A stretch of DNA of 64,000 nucleotides from Streptomyces sp. SDr-06 (lineage in GTDB: Bacteria; Actinomycetota; Actinomycetes; Streptomycetales; Streptomycetaceae). The number at the start of each line of letters is the position of its first letter. Positions within the stretch are counted from its first letter, which is position 1. The stretch lies in the NCBI RefSeq assembly GCF_003324565.1, contig NZ_QOLA01000014.1, forward strand, positions 124,001 to 188,000. Reading direction: 5' to 3'. Positions 8,924-17,528 of this stretch are shown here, in pieces. The translations under genes were made by a program, and so were the position numbers. The notes beneath the pieces were generated by a model, which had not been told where the DNA came from, did not search any database, and saw only the letters and a list, made by a program, of their open reading frames with translations.

Positions 8924-9601
8924 TTGCACCGCCGCCGTCGCACCGCGCTCTCCGTCTCCGTCGTCCTGCTCGCCGCGGGCCCACTCCTCACGGCCTGCGG
9001 CAGCACGGCCCACCCGGGGGCCGCGGCCGTCGTCGGGGGCGAGCGGATCGAGGTCTCCGCGCTCCAGGCCGAGGTCAAGGACGTACGGACGGCCCAGCAG
9101 AAGTCCCCGCAGTCCGCCCAGCTGATCAAGGACTCGGGGCAGCTCGGCAAGGTGAAGCTCAGCAACATGATCTTCGACCGGGTCCTCGCGCGCGCCGCCG
9201 AGCAGGCCGGGGTGAGCGTGAGCCCCAAGGAGGTCCAGGACGCGCGGGCCGCGATGGTCCAGCAGGCCGGGGGCGAGGACCAGCTGCGCGAGCAGGCCCT
9301 GACCAACGGCGGGCTCGCCCCCGACCAGATCGACGCGTACGTCCACCGGCAGGTCACCGAGCAGAAGCTGGCCACCGCGATCGGCGCCCGCACCCAGCAG
9401 GATCTGCTGCCCGCCCTGGTCAAGGCGTCCAAGGACCTCGGGGTGGACGTGAACCCGCGCTACGGCGCGTGGAACGCGAGCCAGATCCAGCTCGCCGACT
9501 ACCAGGCGCCCTGGATCGCCAGGACCAAACAGGCCGCGGCGCCCCCGGCCGCCCCCGAGGAGCAGCAGGGCGACCCGGGGGACTCCGCGTCGACCGGCTG
9601 A
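8924..9601 (+). CDS. SurA N-terminal-domain lipoprotein (putative extracytoplasmic chaperone)
   Basis: 225 residues. The start is TTG 8924, chosen because GGGAGG sits 8 bases upstream and the frame opens directly with a signal peptide (HRRRRTALSVSVVLLAAG) and lipobox (LTAC). The mature region has the helical SurA/PrsA N-terminal chaperone arrangement (VVGGERIEVSALQAEVKDV, then long amphipathic helices). It lacks a parvulin PPIase domain, so foldase activity is not expected. An acidic Gln/Pro-rich tail ends the protein. It is followed 21 bp later by mazG in the same direction, an arrangement I recall from other Streptomyces. The functional link to MazG is unclear. Confidence 0.88.
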   Translation: MHRRRRTALSVSVVLLAAGPLLTACGSTAHPGAAAVVGGERIEVSALQAEVKDVRTAQQKSPQSAQLIKDSGQLGKVKLSNMIFDRVLARAAEQAGVSVSPKEVQDARAAMVQQAGGEDQLREQALTNGGLAPDQIDAYVHRQVTEQKLATAIGARTQQDLLPALVKASKDLGVDVNPRYGAWNASQIQLADYQAPWIARTKQAAAPPAAPEEQQGDPGDSASTG

Positions 9602-9622
9602 GCCGGGAGGTAGGTTCGACGG

Positions 9623-10597
9623 GTGACTGCTGCTCAAGAGCCCGGCCGAATCGTTCTTCTCACCGCGAGCCACCGGGTCGCCCCCGGACTCCTGTCCTGG
9701 CCCGCGTGGCAGACCCTGCGCGCCGCCGACCTCGTGCTGTGCCCCGACGCCGGGCACCCGCAGCTGCCGTACCTGCGCGAGGCCGGGGTGGCGGTCGAGC
9801 TGTCCGCGCCGGACGCGCAGGAACTGGTCGAGGCCTGCGCGGGGGGCCGCACCGTCGTCGTCCTGCCCGCGGGCGAGGGGGATCGCCGCCTGACGGACGG
9901 GCTGGCCCGCCTCGCCGGATCCGGCCGGGTCCAGATGCCCGACCTGGAGCTGCTCCCCGGCTCCTACGATCTGCCGGGCGCGCGCCTGCTCGACCTCGTC
10001 CAGGTCATGGACCGCATCCGGCGCGAATGCCCCTGGTCCTCGCAGCAGACCCACAAGGGGCTCGCCAAGTACGCCCTGGAGGAGGCGTACGAGCTCGTCG
10101 AGGCGGTCGAGGAGGGGGACCGCGACGAGCTGCGCGAGGAGCTCGGCGACGTGCTGCTCCAGGTCGTCTTCCATGCCCGGATCGCCGAGGAGGGCGGGGC
10201 CGGGGAGGGGGAGGAGCCGTTCTCCATCGACGACGTGGCGGGCGGGATCGTGGAGAAGCTGATCCACCGCCATCCGCACGTCTTCGGCTCCGAGACCGCA
10301 AGGACGCCGGAGGAGGTCAAGGCGCACTGGCTGGCGATGAAGGCGGTGGAGAAGCGGCGGGCGTCCGTGACGGACGGGGTGCCGTTGGGGCAGCCCGCGC
10401 TCGCGCTGGCCGCGAAGCTGTCCTCGCGCGTGCGTTCCGCGGGCCTTGAGGTCCCGCTCCCCTCCGGGGAGGGCGTGGGCTACCGCCTTCTCGCGCTGGC
10501 GGCGGAGGCGGAGGCGGCGGGGGTGGACCCCGAGAGCGCGCTGCGGGCTGCCGCCCGGGCCTACCGAGCGTCGATCCGCTCAGCAGAATCGGCTTGA
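9623..10597 (+). CDS. mazG: Nucleoside triphosphate pyrophosphohydrolase MazG
   Basis: 324 residues, GTG start preceded by GGGAGG. Residues 1-115 are a degenerate tetrapyrrole-methylase-like N-terminal domain typical of actinobacterial MazG. Residues of about 128-320 carry the MazG fold: the (R)ECPWSSQQTHKGLAKYALEEAYELVEA block, EE..D metal ligands in REELGDVLLQVVFHA, and the KRRASVTDGVP region. MazG hydrolyses NTPs or dNTPs to NMP plus pyrophosphate using Mg2+. It is usually thought to clean damaged nucleotides and to affect (p)ppGpp in stress. Only the C-terminal copy of the catalytic domain is present, as expected for the actinobacterial form. Confidence 0.95.
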   Translation: MTAAQEPGRIVLLTASHRVAPGLLSWPAWQTLRAADLVLCPDAGHPQLPYLREAGVAVELSAPDAQELVEACAGGRTVVVLPAGEGDRRLTDGLARLAGSGRVQMPDLELLPGSYDLPGARLLDLVQVMDRIRRECPWSSQQTHKGLAKYALEEAYELVEAVEEGDRDELREELGDVLLQVVFHARIAEEGGAGEGEEPFSIDDVAGGIVEKLIHRHPHVFGSETARTPEEVKAHWLAMKAVEKRRASVTDGVPLGQPALALAAKLSSRVRSAGLEVPLPSGEGVGYRLLALAAEAEAAGVDPESALRAAARAYRASIRSAESA

Positions 10598-11076
10598 TCC
10601 CCCACCCCGCCCCTTCCCGAAACCCTCCGGGGGTGGAAGGACTCCTGGGGGCTCCGCCCCCAGACCCCCGTTCGCGCCTTGAGGGCGCTCGTCCTCAATC
10701 TCCCCCAAGGCCTCAAGGGCCAGGGGGACCCCCATGACGGGCTAGGCATGCCATGCCGACCAGCACGGTCCCGCCAGGGGCGCGGGGAACTGCGCGACAA
10801 GCCATGCACGGCCCGCAGACCGAAGGACCCCCGCATAGTCACCCCGAGAGGGGCGACGTACCCAGGGGCGCGGGGAACTGCGCGAGCAGCCACGCACGGT
10901 CCGCAGGTGAAAGAGGGTTTGAGGGGCGCGGGGAACTGCGCGAGAAGCGGGCACGGTCCGCAGGCCGCAGGGGATTGGGGGCGCGGGGAACTGCGCGATG
11001 AGCCCGCACGACCCGCAGACCGAAGAGGGGTTGGGGGTACCCGGGAGAATCCCGGTGATTGCGGGGCGGGGCAGCG
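10598..11076. repeat. Intergenic repeat block with four GGGGAACTGCGCGA units
   Basis: This 479-bp gap between convergent mazG and the flavohaemoglobin-like gene has no supported gene. It starts with a hairpin CTGGGGGC/GCCCCCAG (10645-10663) that can terminate mazG. A CTCAATCTCCCCCAAGG...CCCCCATGACGGG palindrome (about 10695-10745) follows. Then come four copies of GGGGCGCGGGGAACTGCGCGA starting at 10777, 10865, 10923 and 10977. Each is followed by a variable stretch ending in (C)GCAC..(T)CCGCAG. Spacing of 88, 58 and 54 bp is irregular, so this is not CRISPR. The same units recur near 5900, 6085, 44210 and 55045. Confidence 0.85.
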
Positions 11077-12303
11077 TCAGGGGGGCGGCGGCGCGGACCG
11101 GTCCGCCGGGTTGTGCCAGCGCGGCACCGGACGGTCAAGGAACCATTCGGCGGAGCCGAGCGCCCGGGGCCCGGGGACGGGCGAGGGCACCGCGTCGCAC
11201 CGTACGCGGGACGCGACCGCGCCGAGCCCCACCAGCACCCCGCGGACCTCGGCCATGAACCCCGCCGGCCCGGCGAGCAGCACATCGTGGTGGGCCCAGT
11301 GCCCGCGGTGCCCCAGCGCGGTGATCAGCCGCTCCGTCGCCTGGAGCGGGTCGCGCCCCGGCGCCGGGGTGATGAACGTCGTGTGCAGGCGCGGGAGTTG
11401 GGCGGACAGCGCCTCCATCGCCGGGCGGTCGTACAGATGGGCCGTGTCCCGGGCGACCGCGAACAGGCGTAACTCGTCGGCGTGCCCCGCCGGCGCGAGC
11501 TGCTCCAGCAGGGCCTTCACCGGCGCCCACCCCGTACCCGCGGCTATGAAGGTCAGCGGGCCCCCGGGACCGGCCAGGGACAGGGAGCCCGCCGGTGGGC
11601 TCAGGCGCAGGGTGTCGCCGGGGTCCGTCCGCTCGACCAGGGCGGTGGACATCAGCCCGCCCGCCACCCGGCTGACATGGAGGTCGACCGTGCCGTCGGG
11701 ACGCGGCGCGTTCCCGATCGAATACGTCCGCCACACCCCTGGCACCGCGGGATGGGCCACGCTCACGTACTGCCCGGCGGTGTAGGGGAGCCGGGGCGAG
11801 GGGCGCAGGGTGAGGACGGCCAGGTCGGGGCCGTACCGGGCGTGGCGTACGACCTCGGCGCTCCACCAGGCGGGCTCGCCCGCGGCGACCGCGGCGGCGG
11901 CGCCCTCCAGCATCGTCTCGGTCATCACCGAGTACGCCTGGCACCACGCCTTCTCCACCTGTGCCGTCCACGCCCCGCCCGCCGCGCGGGCGAACGCGGC
12001 GAGCAGGCTCGCGCCCACGGCCGCGTAGTGCTCGGGCGCCGCGAGGAACCTGCGGTGGTCGCGTCCCAGCGCGCGCAGATAGGAGGGGAGGGACGGGTCG
12101 CCCAGGCGGCCCACGACCTCCGTGATCGCGGCGAACAGCCGGTCGCGCTGGAGCTCCATGGCGGCGGGTCCGGACGGGAACAGCGCCCGCAGGCCCGGGT
12201 TGTGCCAGAAGAGGTGGGAATAGAAGAATTTGGTCGCGTGTTCGGCGCGCCGCTCCACCACCGCGAAGCCGGCCCTCAGCACCTCTTGCTCCTCTGGATC
12301 CAC
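11077..12303 (-). CDS. Flavohaemoglobin-like globin/FAD/NAD reductase, contains a TTA codon
   Basis: 408 residues from GTG 12303 (LVDPEEQEV context). The frame extends to 12411, but that would run into the divergent P450 gene, and no clear ribosome site is seen. The order is globin domain (1-140, proximal His in GRDHRRFL followed by PEHYAAVG), FAD-binding domain (RTYSIGNAP, the RxYS signature) and NAD-binding domain (AAGTGWAPVKALL; AGPAGFM). Full flavohaemoglobins are nitric-oxide dioxygenases. Activity here is inferred. Codon 278 (11470-11472 on the + strand) is TTA, the codon read by bldA tRNA, so translation should depend on bldA. Only 40 bp separates it from the divergent P450. Confidence 0.88.
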   Translation of the reverse strand: MDPEEQEVLRAGFAVVERRAEHATKFFYSHLFWHNPGLRALFPSGPAAMELQRDRLFAAITEVVGRLGDPSLPSYLRALGRDHRRFLAAPEHYAAVGASLLAAFARAAGGAWTAQVEKAWCQAYSVMTETMLEGAAAAVAAGEPAWWSAEVVRHARYGPDLAVLTLRPSPRLPYTAGQYVSVAHPAVPGVWRTYSIGNAPRPDGTVDLHVSRVAGGLMSTALVERTDPGDTLRLSPPAGSLSLAGPGGPLTFIAAGTGWAPVKALLEQLAPAGHADELRLFAVARDTAHLYDRPAMEALSAQLPRLHTTFITPAPGRDPLQATERLITALGHRGHWAHHDVLLAGPAGFMAEVRGVLVGLGAVASRVRCDAVPSPVPGPRALGSAEWFLDRPVPRWHNPADRSAPPPP

Positions 12304-12343
12304 CAGCGCGAATCTAGGGGAGAGGGCGGGATACGGTCGAGGG

Positions 12344-13603
12344 GTGCAGGACAACGACCCCCTTCCGCCCGCCCCGCCCGCCCCCGAACTCTTCACCTGG
12401 GAGTTCGCCACCGACCCGTACCCGGCCTATGCCTGGCTGCGCGAGCACGCCCCCGTGCACCGCACCCGGCTGCCGAGCGGCGTCGAGGCGTGGCTGGTGA
12501 CGCGGTACGGGGACGCCCGGCAGGCCCTCGCCGACCAGCGGCTCTCCAAGAACCCCGCGCACCACGACGAGCCCGCCCACGCCCGGGGCAGGACCGGCAT
12601 CCCGGGCGAGCGCAAGGCCGAGCTGATGACGCACCTGCTCAACATCGACCCGCCGGACCACACCCGGCTGCGGCGCCTGGTGTCGAAGGCATTCACCCCG
12701 CGTACGGTCGCCCAGTTCGCGCCCCGCGTGCAGGAGTTGACCGACCGGCTCATCGACGCGTTCGAGGCGAAGGGGGAGGCCGACCTCATCCACGAGTTCG
12801 CCTTCCCGCTCCCCATCTACGCCATCTGCGACCTGCTCGGCGTACCGCGCGAGGACCAGGACGACTTCCGGGACTGGGCGGGCATGATGATCCGCCACGG
12901 CGGCGGGCCGCGCGGCGGGGTGGCCCGCTCGGTGAAGAAGATGCGCGACTACCTCGCCGAGCTCATCCACAAGAAGCGCGAGAACCCCGGCGACGACCTC
13001 ATCTCGCGGCTCATCGAGGCCAGCGACCACGGCGAGCACCTGACGGAGAACGAGGCCGCCGCGATGGCCTTCATCCTGCTCTTCGCCGGGTTCGAGACCA
13101 CCGTCAACCTGATCGGCAACGGGGTGTACGCGCTGCTGCGCAACCCCGGACAGCGGGGGCGGCTCCAGGAATCGCTCGCCGCCGGGCGGAGCGACCTCCT
13201 CGAAACCGGTGTCGAGGAGCTGCTGCGGTACGACGGGCCCGTCGAGCTGGCGACCTGGCGGTTCGCCACCGAGCCGCTGACGATCGGCGGCCAGGACATC
13301 GCCGCCGGCGACCCGGTCCTCGTGGTGCTCGCCGCCGCCGACCGCGACCCCGAGCGCTTCGCCGACCCGGACGTCCTCGACCTCGGCCGCAGGGACAACC
13401 AGCACCTCGGGTACGGGCACGGCATCCATTACTGCCTCGGCGCCCCGCTCGCCCGGCTCGAAGGGCAGACCGCGCTCGCGACCCTGCTGCGGCGCCTTCC
13501 TGACCTGCGGCTGGGGGCGGAACCTGACGATTTGCGCTGGCGCGGCGGGCTCATCATGCGCGGACTGCGCACCCTGCCGGTCCAGTTCACGCCGCCCCGC
13601 TGA
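12344..13603 (+). CDS. Cytochrome P450, CYP107-like
   Basis: 419 residues, GTG 12344 with GGTCGAGG upstream. It has all class I bacterial P450 landmarks: helix C WxxxR-like region around HTRLRRLVSKAFTPR, an I-helix oxygen-activation motif FAGFETTVN, ExxR in EELLR, and the haem loop GYGHGIHYCLGAPLARLE with Cys as the thiolate ligand. It is soluble, with no membrane anchor. Substrate cannot be predicted. By position (just before rpfC, rpfA and eno) it corresponds to CYP107U1 of S. coelicolor, a conserved Streptomyces P450, though this is recall and not a search. The neighbouring flavohaemoglobin-like protein has a reductase module, but ferredoxin genes are absent. Confidence 0.93.
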   Translation: MQDNDPLPPAPPAPELFTWEFATDPYPAYAWLREHAPVHRTRLPSGVEAWLVTRYGDARQALADQRLSKNPAHHDEPAHARGRTGIPGERKAELMTHLLNIDPPDHTRLRRLVSKAFTPRTVAQFAPRVQELTDRLIDAFEAKGEADLIHEFAFPLPIYAICDLLGVPREDQDDFRDWAGMMIRHGGGPRGGVARSVKKMRDYLAELIHKKRENPGDDLISRLIEASDHGEHLTENEAAAMAFILLFAGFETTVNLIGNGVYALLRNPGQRGRLQESLAAGRSDLLETGVEELLRYDGPVELATWRFATEPLTIGGQDIAAGDPVLVVLAAADRDPERFADPDVLDLGRRDNQHLGYGHGIHYCLGAPLARLEGQTALATLLRRLPDLRLGAEPDDLRWRGGLIMRGLRTLPVQFTPPR

Positions 13604-13746
13604 CCGGGCGTGACCGGGCCGGAACTGACGGGCCGTCAAGACTGTGACTTTTATGTGATCCCGGGTGCATCGACTTGTGACAGGCGTTCGAGTACGGCTA
13701 CGTTCACCGTTCATTCGGCTCAGCAGTCACACGGAAGGCCTTATTC

Positions 13747-14739
13747 ATGCGCTCCGGGAATGGACGGCATCGTCGACCCCGCCAGGCACCCGCTCTCGTC
13801 GTCGCGGCAGGAGTGACCGGCTCGGCCATCGCCCTTCCCCTGCTCGCCGCGACCGGCGCGAACGCCGCGGACGCGAGCACCTGGAACCAGGTGGCGGCCT
13901 GTGAGTCGGGCGGTATGTGGAGCGCCGACTTCGGCAACGGCCTGTACGGCGGCCTCCAGTTCTCGCAGGCCACGTGGGAGGCGTACGGCGGCACGGAGTA
14001 CGCCCAGCGTGCCGACCTGGCCAGCCGCGCCCAGCAGATAGCCGTGGCCGAGAAGGTGCTCGCGGCCAAGGGCCCGGGGGCCTTCGCGAACTGCGGCAGC
14101 GGCGCCGGGCTCACCAAGGGCGGCGGCTCGGCCAACGTCGACCCGGGCGTGCCGGACACCTCGGACGGCAGGACCGCGCCCCTGCCCGCGACCCCCAGCG
14201 CCCCGCCCGCCAAGACGCCGGGCACCACCCCGGCGCCGAGCGGCTCGGCGCCCGCCACGCCGGCGCCGGGCGCTCCCAAGCCGAGCGACCCGCCCAAGTC
14301 CCCGACGCCGTCCGCCTCCACCCCCGCGGCTCCCGGCAAGCACCGCGGGGCGCCCTCGCCCGAGGAGAGCGCGGGCACGGCTCCGGGCGGCACGCCCTCG
14401 GGTGCGCCGGCCGGCCAGGCCGACCCGGGCGCCGCGAGCGGTCCGGGCCATTCGGCCGACGACCGCGAGGCGGGACGCCACGCCTCGCGAGGTGACGGTG
14501 CCTCACGTGAGAACGGCAACACCCTTCCCGCGGGCGGCGACTACACCGTGCGTCCCGGCGACAATCTCTCGGCCATCGCCGACGCGAACAAGATCCAGGG
14601 CGGCTGGCCCGCGCTGTACCACGCCAACGAGCACCTCATCGGCACCGACCCGAACCTCATCCTGCCTGGCCAGAGCCTGGACCTGAAGGCCGCGTCGACT
14701 GCCGCCGCGACCCCGAACTCGACGCCGAAGCAGGGTTAG
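13747..14739 (+). CDS. rpfC: Resuscitation-promoting factor, RpfC-like, with LysM
   Basis: 330 residues, ATG 13747. A Sec-type signal (residues 1-40, cleaving near GANAAD) precedes the Rpf transglycosylase-like domain at about 42-118: STWNQVAACESGG with the catalytic glutamate in ACESGG, GNGLYGGLQFSQATW, then ANCG. A 130-residue Pro/Ala/Ser/Gly-rich linker follows, and a C-terminal LysM domain (DYTVRPGDNLSAIADANK..GG) that should bind peptidoglycan. Rpf enzymes cleave peptidoglycan and promote spore germination and outgrowth. No riboswitch is seen in its 143-bp upstream region, unlike the next gene. The symbol follows S. coelicolor gene order and is not certain. Confidence 0.9.
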   Translation: MRSGNGRHRRPRQAPALVVAAGVTGSAIALPLLAATGANAADASTWNQVAACESGGMWSADFGNGLYGGLQFSQATWEAYGGTEYAQRADLASRAQQIAVAEKVLAAKGPGAFANCGSGAGLTKGGGSANVDPGVPDTSDGRTAPLPATPSAPPAKTPGTTPAPSGSAPATPAPGAPKPSDPPKSPTPSASTPAAPGKHRGAPSPEESAGTAPGGTPSGAPAGQADPGAASGPGHSADDREAGRHASRGDGASRENGNTLPAGGDYTVRPGDNLSAIADANKIQGGWPALYHANEHLIGTDPNLILPGQSLDLKAASTAAATPNSTPKQG

Positions 14740-14954
14740 TTCGCGGGACTATGTCCGTTCTGTGCAAGTGAGACATGGGTCTCTTCGCCTCAACTGGCGT
14801 GTCCCGTCTGCCCGGTCCGTCCGCCCCGCCCCTCACCTGCGGAAACGCCCCTTGTGTCTCGGCAAGTAGGGGGGATTTCTCCCCGATGTGCGTCTTTGAA
14901 CATTGGCGGGGCGTGTGTTTTCGTCGTTCTCGCTCGTCACCGCGAGCCCCTTCG

Positions 14955-15160
14955 ACCGAGCACGCCGAATCCTGCCGTCGGCCGGAGGGAACAGTCGACG
15001 CTTATGCGCCGTAGGCAGGAGCGGGGGACCCAAGGTAGGCGCCGGGCCCGGCAGTTCACGTGACTGCCGCAACCGGCTTGGGGTGAAGACGGGCGCACCG
15101 ACGCTCGGCCGGGCAGCTCACGCCCGAACCCGACAGCTCACCTCGCAGGCGTCGGTGAGG
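14955..15160 (+). promoter_or_regulatory. ydaO/yuaA-type cyclic di-AMP riboswitch in the rpfA leader
   Basis: The leader carries the conserved ydaO blocks in order: ACGCCGAATCCTGCC near 14962, CGGAGGGA, GGGGGACCC at about 15023, GGGGTGAA at about 15080, GCCCGAACCCG at about 15122, and CAGCTCACCTCGCAGGCGTC to 15153. P1 can form between ACCG/ACGCC (14955-14966) and GGCGTCGGT (15148-15156). The ribosome site GAGGAG follows directly at 15157-15162. This class senses c-di-AMP and usually lowers expression when the ligand is high. It is known to control rpfA in S. coelicolor. Whether this copy acts by transcription termination or by masking the adjoining ribosome site is not decided by the sequence. 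Confidence 0.9.
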
Positions 15161-15169
15161 AGAACCTCC

Positions 15170-15883
15170 ATGCTGCTTTCCGGCAAGGGCAAGCACCGCC
15201 GCCCGTCCAAGGCCGTCCGTGTCGCCACGCTGGCCGGTGTCACCGGCGCCGCGGTGGCCGCCCCGCTGATGGCGGCGGGCAACGCCTCCGCCGCCTCCGT
15301 CCAGACCTGGGACGCCGTCGCCCAGTGCGAGTCCGGCGGCAACTGGTCCATCAACACCGGCAACGGCTACTACGGCGGCCTGCAGTTCTCGCAGTCCTCC
15401 TGGGCCGCCGCCGGCGGCACCCAGTACGCCTCGCGCGCCGACCTGGCCACCAAGGGCCAGCAGATAGCCACCGCCGAGAAGCTGCTCGCGATGCAGGGCC
15501 CGGGCGCCTGGTCCTGCGCCGGTGCGGGCAACCTGACCTCGGGCGGCGGCAAGGCCGACGTGGACACCTCCGGTTCCTCGTCCTCGTCGAAGACCTCGGG
15601 GTCCTCGGGGTCCTCGAAGTCGTCCAAGCCGAAGCAGCAGGCCCAGCCGCAGCAGAAGTCCGAGCGCGCCGAGTCGGCGCCGAAGGCCAGCCGCGACGAG
15701 CAGCGCGGCGAGCCGGTCAAGCAGGGCAACGGCGAGTACACCGTCAAGTCCGGCGACACCCTCGGCAACATCGCCGCGGCCAACGGCGTCAAGGGCGGCT
15801 GGCAGAAGCTGTTCGACGTGAACAAGGACATCGTCAAGGACGCGAACCTGATCTTCCCGGGTCAGAAGCTGCACCTCGGCTGA
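15170..15883 (+). CDS. rpfA: Resuscitation-promoting factor RpfA with LysM
   Basis: 237 residues. ATG 15170 sits 7 bases after GAGGAG. A longer open frame from 14903 runs through the riboswitch and is not the gene. A signal peptide (1-42, AAGNASAA) precedes the Rpf domain (about 44-120): TWDAVAQCESGGNW with the catalytic Glu, NGYYGGLQFSQSSW, and WSCAGAG. The linker is rich in Ser/Gly then Lys/Gln/Glu, shorter and more charged than in the neighbouring RpfC-like protein. LysM occupies the last 50 residues (EYTVKSGDTLGNIAAANG). The protein should be secreted, bind the wall and cleave peptidoglycan during germination and growth. Its c-di-AMP riboswitch links wall remodelling to second-messenger level. 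Confidence 0.95.
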   Translation: MLLSGKGKHRRPSKAVRVATLAGVTGAAVAAPLMAAGNASAASVQTWDAVAQCESGGNWSINTGNGYYGGLQFSQSSWAAAGGTQYASRADLATKGQQIATAEKLLAMQGPGAWSCAGAGNLTSGGGKADVDTSGSSSSSKTSGSSGSSKSSKPKQQAQPQQKSERAESAPKASRDEQRGEPVKQGNGEYTVKSGDTLGNIAAANGVKGGWQKLFDVNKDIVKDANLIFPGQKLHLG

Positions 15884-15903
15884 GTCCCGCCCCCTCCAGG
15901 CCG

Positions 15904-15945
15904 CCCCGGCCCGGCGCGCGTTCCCCCGTACGCGCCGGGCCGGGG
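15904..15945 (+). terminator. Terminator hairpin after rpfA
   Basis: A perfect 15-bp stem (CCCCGGCCCGGCGCG with its complement) and a 12-base loop lie 20 bp after the rpfA stop. There is no U-tract, as is usual in Streptomyces. It separates rpfA from eno. Confidence 0.8.
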
Positions 15946-16145
15946 CTTCGCCATTACCCGGCAGTAGTGTTGTGGTCCTTTGCCCGTGAATCAGGGTCCT
16001 TGGGCCCTTTTTCGTCCCAGGAGGCGGGCACTCGGCTGGCCGGAGCTCCAGAGCCGGTTAGGCTCTTGTCGCAAGGCGAAGCGACCCCGCATGTCCCTGC
16101 ACTGCTTGCGTCACATCTAGCGTCACATCCCAGAAGGAGATGCTC

Positions 16146-17426
16146 GTGCCGTCCATCGACGTCGTCGTAGCCCGGGAAATCCTGGACTCCCGAGGCAACC
16201 CCACGGTCGAGGTCGAGGTCGGCCTCGACGACGGCAGCACCGGCCGTGCTGCCGTTCCGTCCGGCGCCTCCACCGGTGCCTTCGAGGCCATCGAGCTCCG
16301 CGACGGCGACCCGAACCGCTACGGCGGCAAGGGTGTCGAGAAGGCCGTCCTCGCCGTCATCGAGCAGATCGGCCCGGAGCTCGTCGGCTACGACGCCACC
16401 GAGCAGCGCCTGATCGACCAGGCCATGTTCGACCTGGACGCCACGGACAACAAGGGCTCGCTCGGCGCCAACGCCATCCTCGGCGTCTCCCTCGCCGTCG
16501 CGCACGCCGCCTCCGAGGCCAGCGACCTGCCGCTGTTCCGCTACCTGGGCGGCCCCAACGCGCACCTGCTGCCCGTGCCGATGATGAACATCCTCAACGG
16601 TGGGTCGCACGCCGACTCCAACGTGGACATCCAGGAGTTCATGATCGCCCCGATCGGCGCGGAGTCCTTCTCCGAGGCCCTTCGCTGGGGTGCCGAGGTC
16701 TACCACACGCTCAAGAGCGTCCTGAAGCGCAAGGGCCTCTCCACCGGCCTCGGCGACGAGGGCGGCTTCGCGCCGAACCTGGAGTCCAACCGCGCCGCCC
16801 TCGACCTCATCCTCGAGGCCATCAAGGAGGCCGGTTACGCCCCGGGCAAGGACATCGCGCTCGCGCTCGACGTCGCCGCGTCCGAGTTCTACAAGGACGG
16901 CAAGTACGAGTTCGAGGGCAAGTCCCGCTCGGCCGCCGAGATGACCGAGTACTACGAGGAGCTCGTCTCCGCGTACCCGCTGGTCTCCATCGAGGACCCG
17001 CTGTTCGAGGACGACTGGGCCGGCTGGAACACCATCACCTCGCGCCTGGGCTCCAAGGTCCAGATCGTCGGTGACGACCTGTTCGTGACCAACCCCGAGC
17101 GCCTGTCGCGCGGCATCGAGGAGGGCTCCGCCAACGCCCTGCTCGTCAAGGTCAACCAGATCGGTTCGCTGACCGAGACCCTGGACGCCGTCGAGATGGC
17201 CCAGCGCAACGGCTTCAAGTGCATGATGTCGCACCGCTCCGGCGAGACCGAGGACGTCACCATCGCCGACCTCGCCGTCGCGGTGAACTGCGGCCAGATC
17301 AAGACCGGCGCCCCGGCCCGCTCGGACCGCGTCGCCAAGTACAACCAGCTGCTGCGCATCGAGGAGATCCTCGACGACGCCGCGGTGTACGCGGGCCGCA
17401 GCGCGTTCCCCCGCTTCAAGGGCTGA
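16146..17426 (+). CDS. eno: Enolase
   Basis: 426 residues. GTG 16146 is preferred over ATG 16140 because AAGGAG ends at 16139: spacing to GTG is about 6 bases but none is left for ATG, and the protein then begins (V/M)PSIDVVVAREILDSRGNPT as in homologues. Enolase interconverts 2-phosphoglycerate and phosphoenolpyruvate. Visible sites are SGASTG (flexible loop), the catalytic Glu in GDEGGFAPN, Mg ligands in ALDVAASEF, SIEDPLFEDDW and VGDDLFVTN, the catalytic lysine in LLVKVNQIG, and SHRSGETED. Length is normal. It is a housekeeping glycolytic gene placed directly after rpfA. Confidence 0.98.
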   Translation: MPSIDVVVAREILDSRGNPTVEVEVGLDDGSTGRAAVPSGASTGAFEAIELRDGDPNRYGGKGVEKAVLAVIEQIGPELVGYDATEQRLIDQAMFDLDATDNKGSLGANAILGVSLAVAHAASEASDLPLFRYLGGPNAHLLPVPMMNILNGGSHADSNVDIQEFMIAPIGAESFSEALRWGAEVYHTLKSVLKRKGLSTGLGDEGGFAPNLESNRAALDLILEAIKEAGYAPGKDIALALDVAASEFYKDGKYEFEGKSRSAAEMTEYYEELVSAYPLVSIEDPLFEDDWAGWNTITSRLGSKVQIVGDDLFVTNPERLSRGIEEGSANALLVKVNQIGSLTETLDAVEMAQRNGFKCMMSHRSGETEDVTIADLAVAVNCGQIKTGAPARSDRVAKYNQLLRIEEILDDAAVYAGRSAFPRFKG

Positions 17427-17461
17427 CGTGTGAAGGGCTGACGCCCTAGCCAGTCGTACGT

Positions 17462-17500
17462 ACGTCCCCGGCCGCGGTCCCGTACCGTGTCCGGGGACGT
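17462..17500 (+). terminator. Possible terminator after eno
   Basis: Inverted repeat ACGTCCCCGG/CCGGGGACGT (10 bp) with a 19-base loop lies between eno and the divIC-like gene. It ends 28 bp before the next start, so it may attenuate rather than fully stop transcription. Confidence 0.55.
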
Positions 17501-17528
17501 CCGTGTGTAACGGGGAGGCGGGAGAGCG

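Noticed and set aside
10777..10998. Four short repeats with variable spacers considered as a CRISPR array
   Set aside because: The units are spaced irregularly (88, 58, 54 bp), the spacers are themselves related to one another and no cas gene is near. The unit also occurs singly in other gaps.
14903..15169. N-terminal extension of rpfA through the leader
   Set aside because: The extension reads across the conserved riboswitch blocks and has no signal peptide, whereas ATG 15170 has a proper ribosome site and signal peptide.
16140..16145. ATG start two codons upstream for enolase
   Set aside because: AAGGAG is directly adjacent to this ATG, leaving no spacer. GTG 16146 gives normal spacing and the conserved N-terminus.
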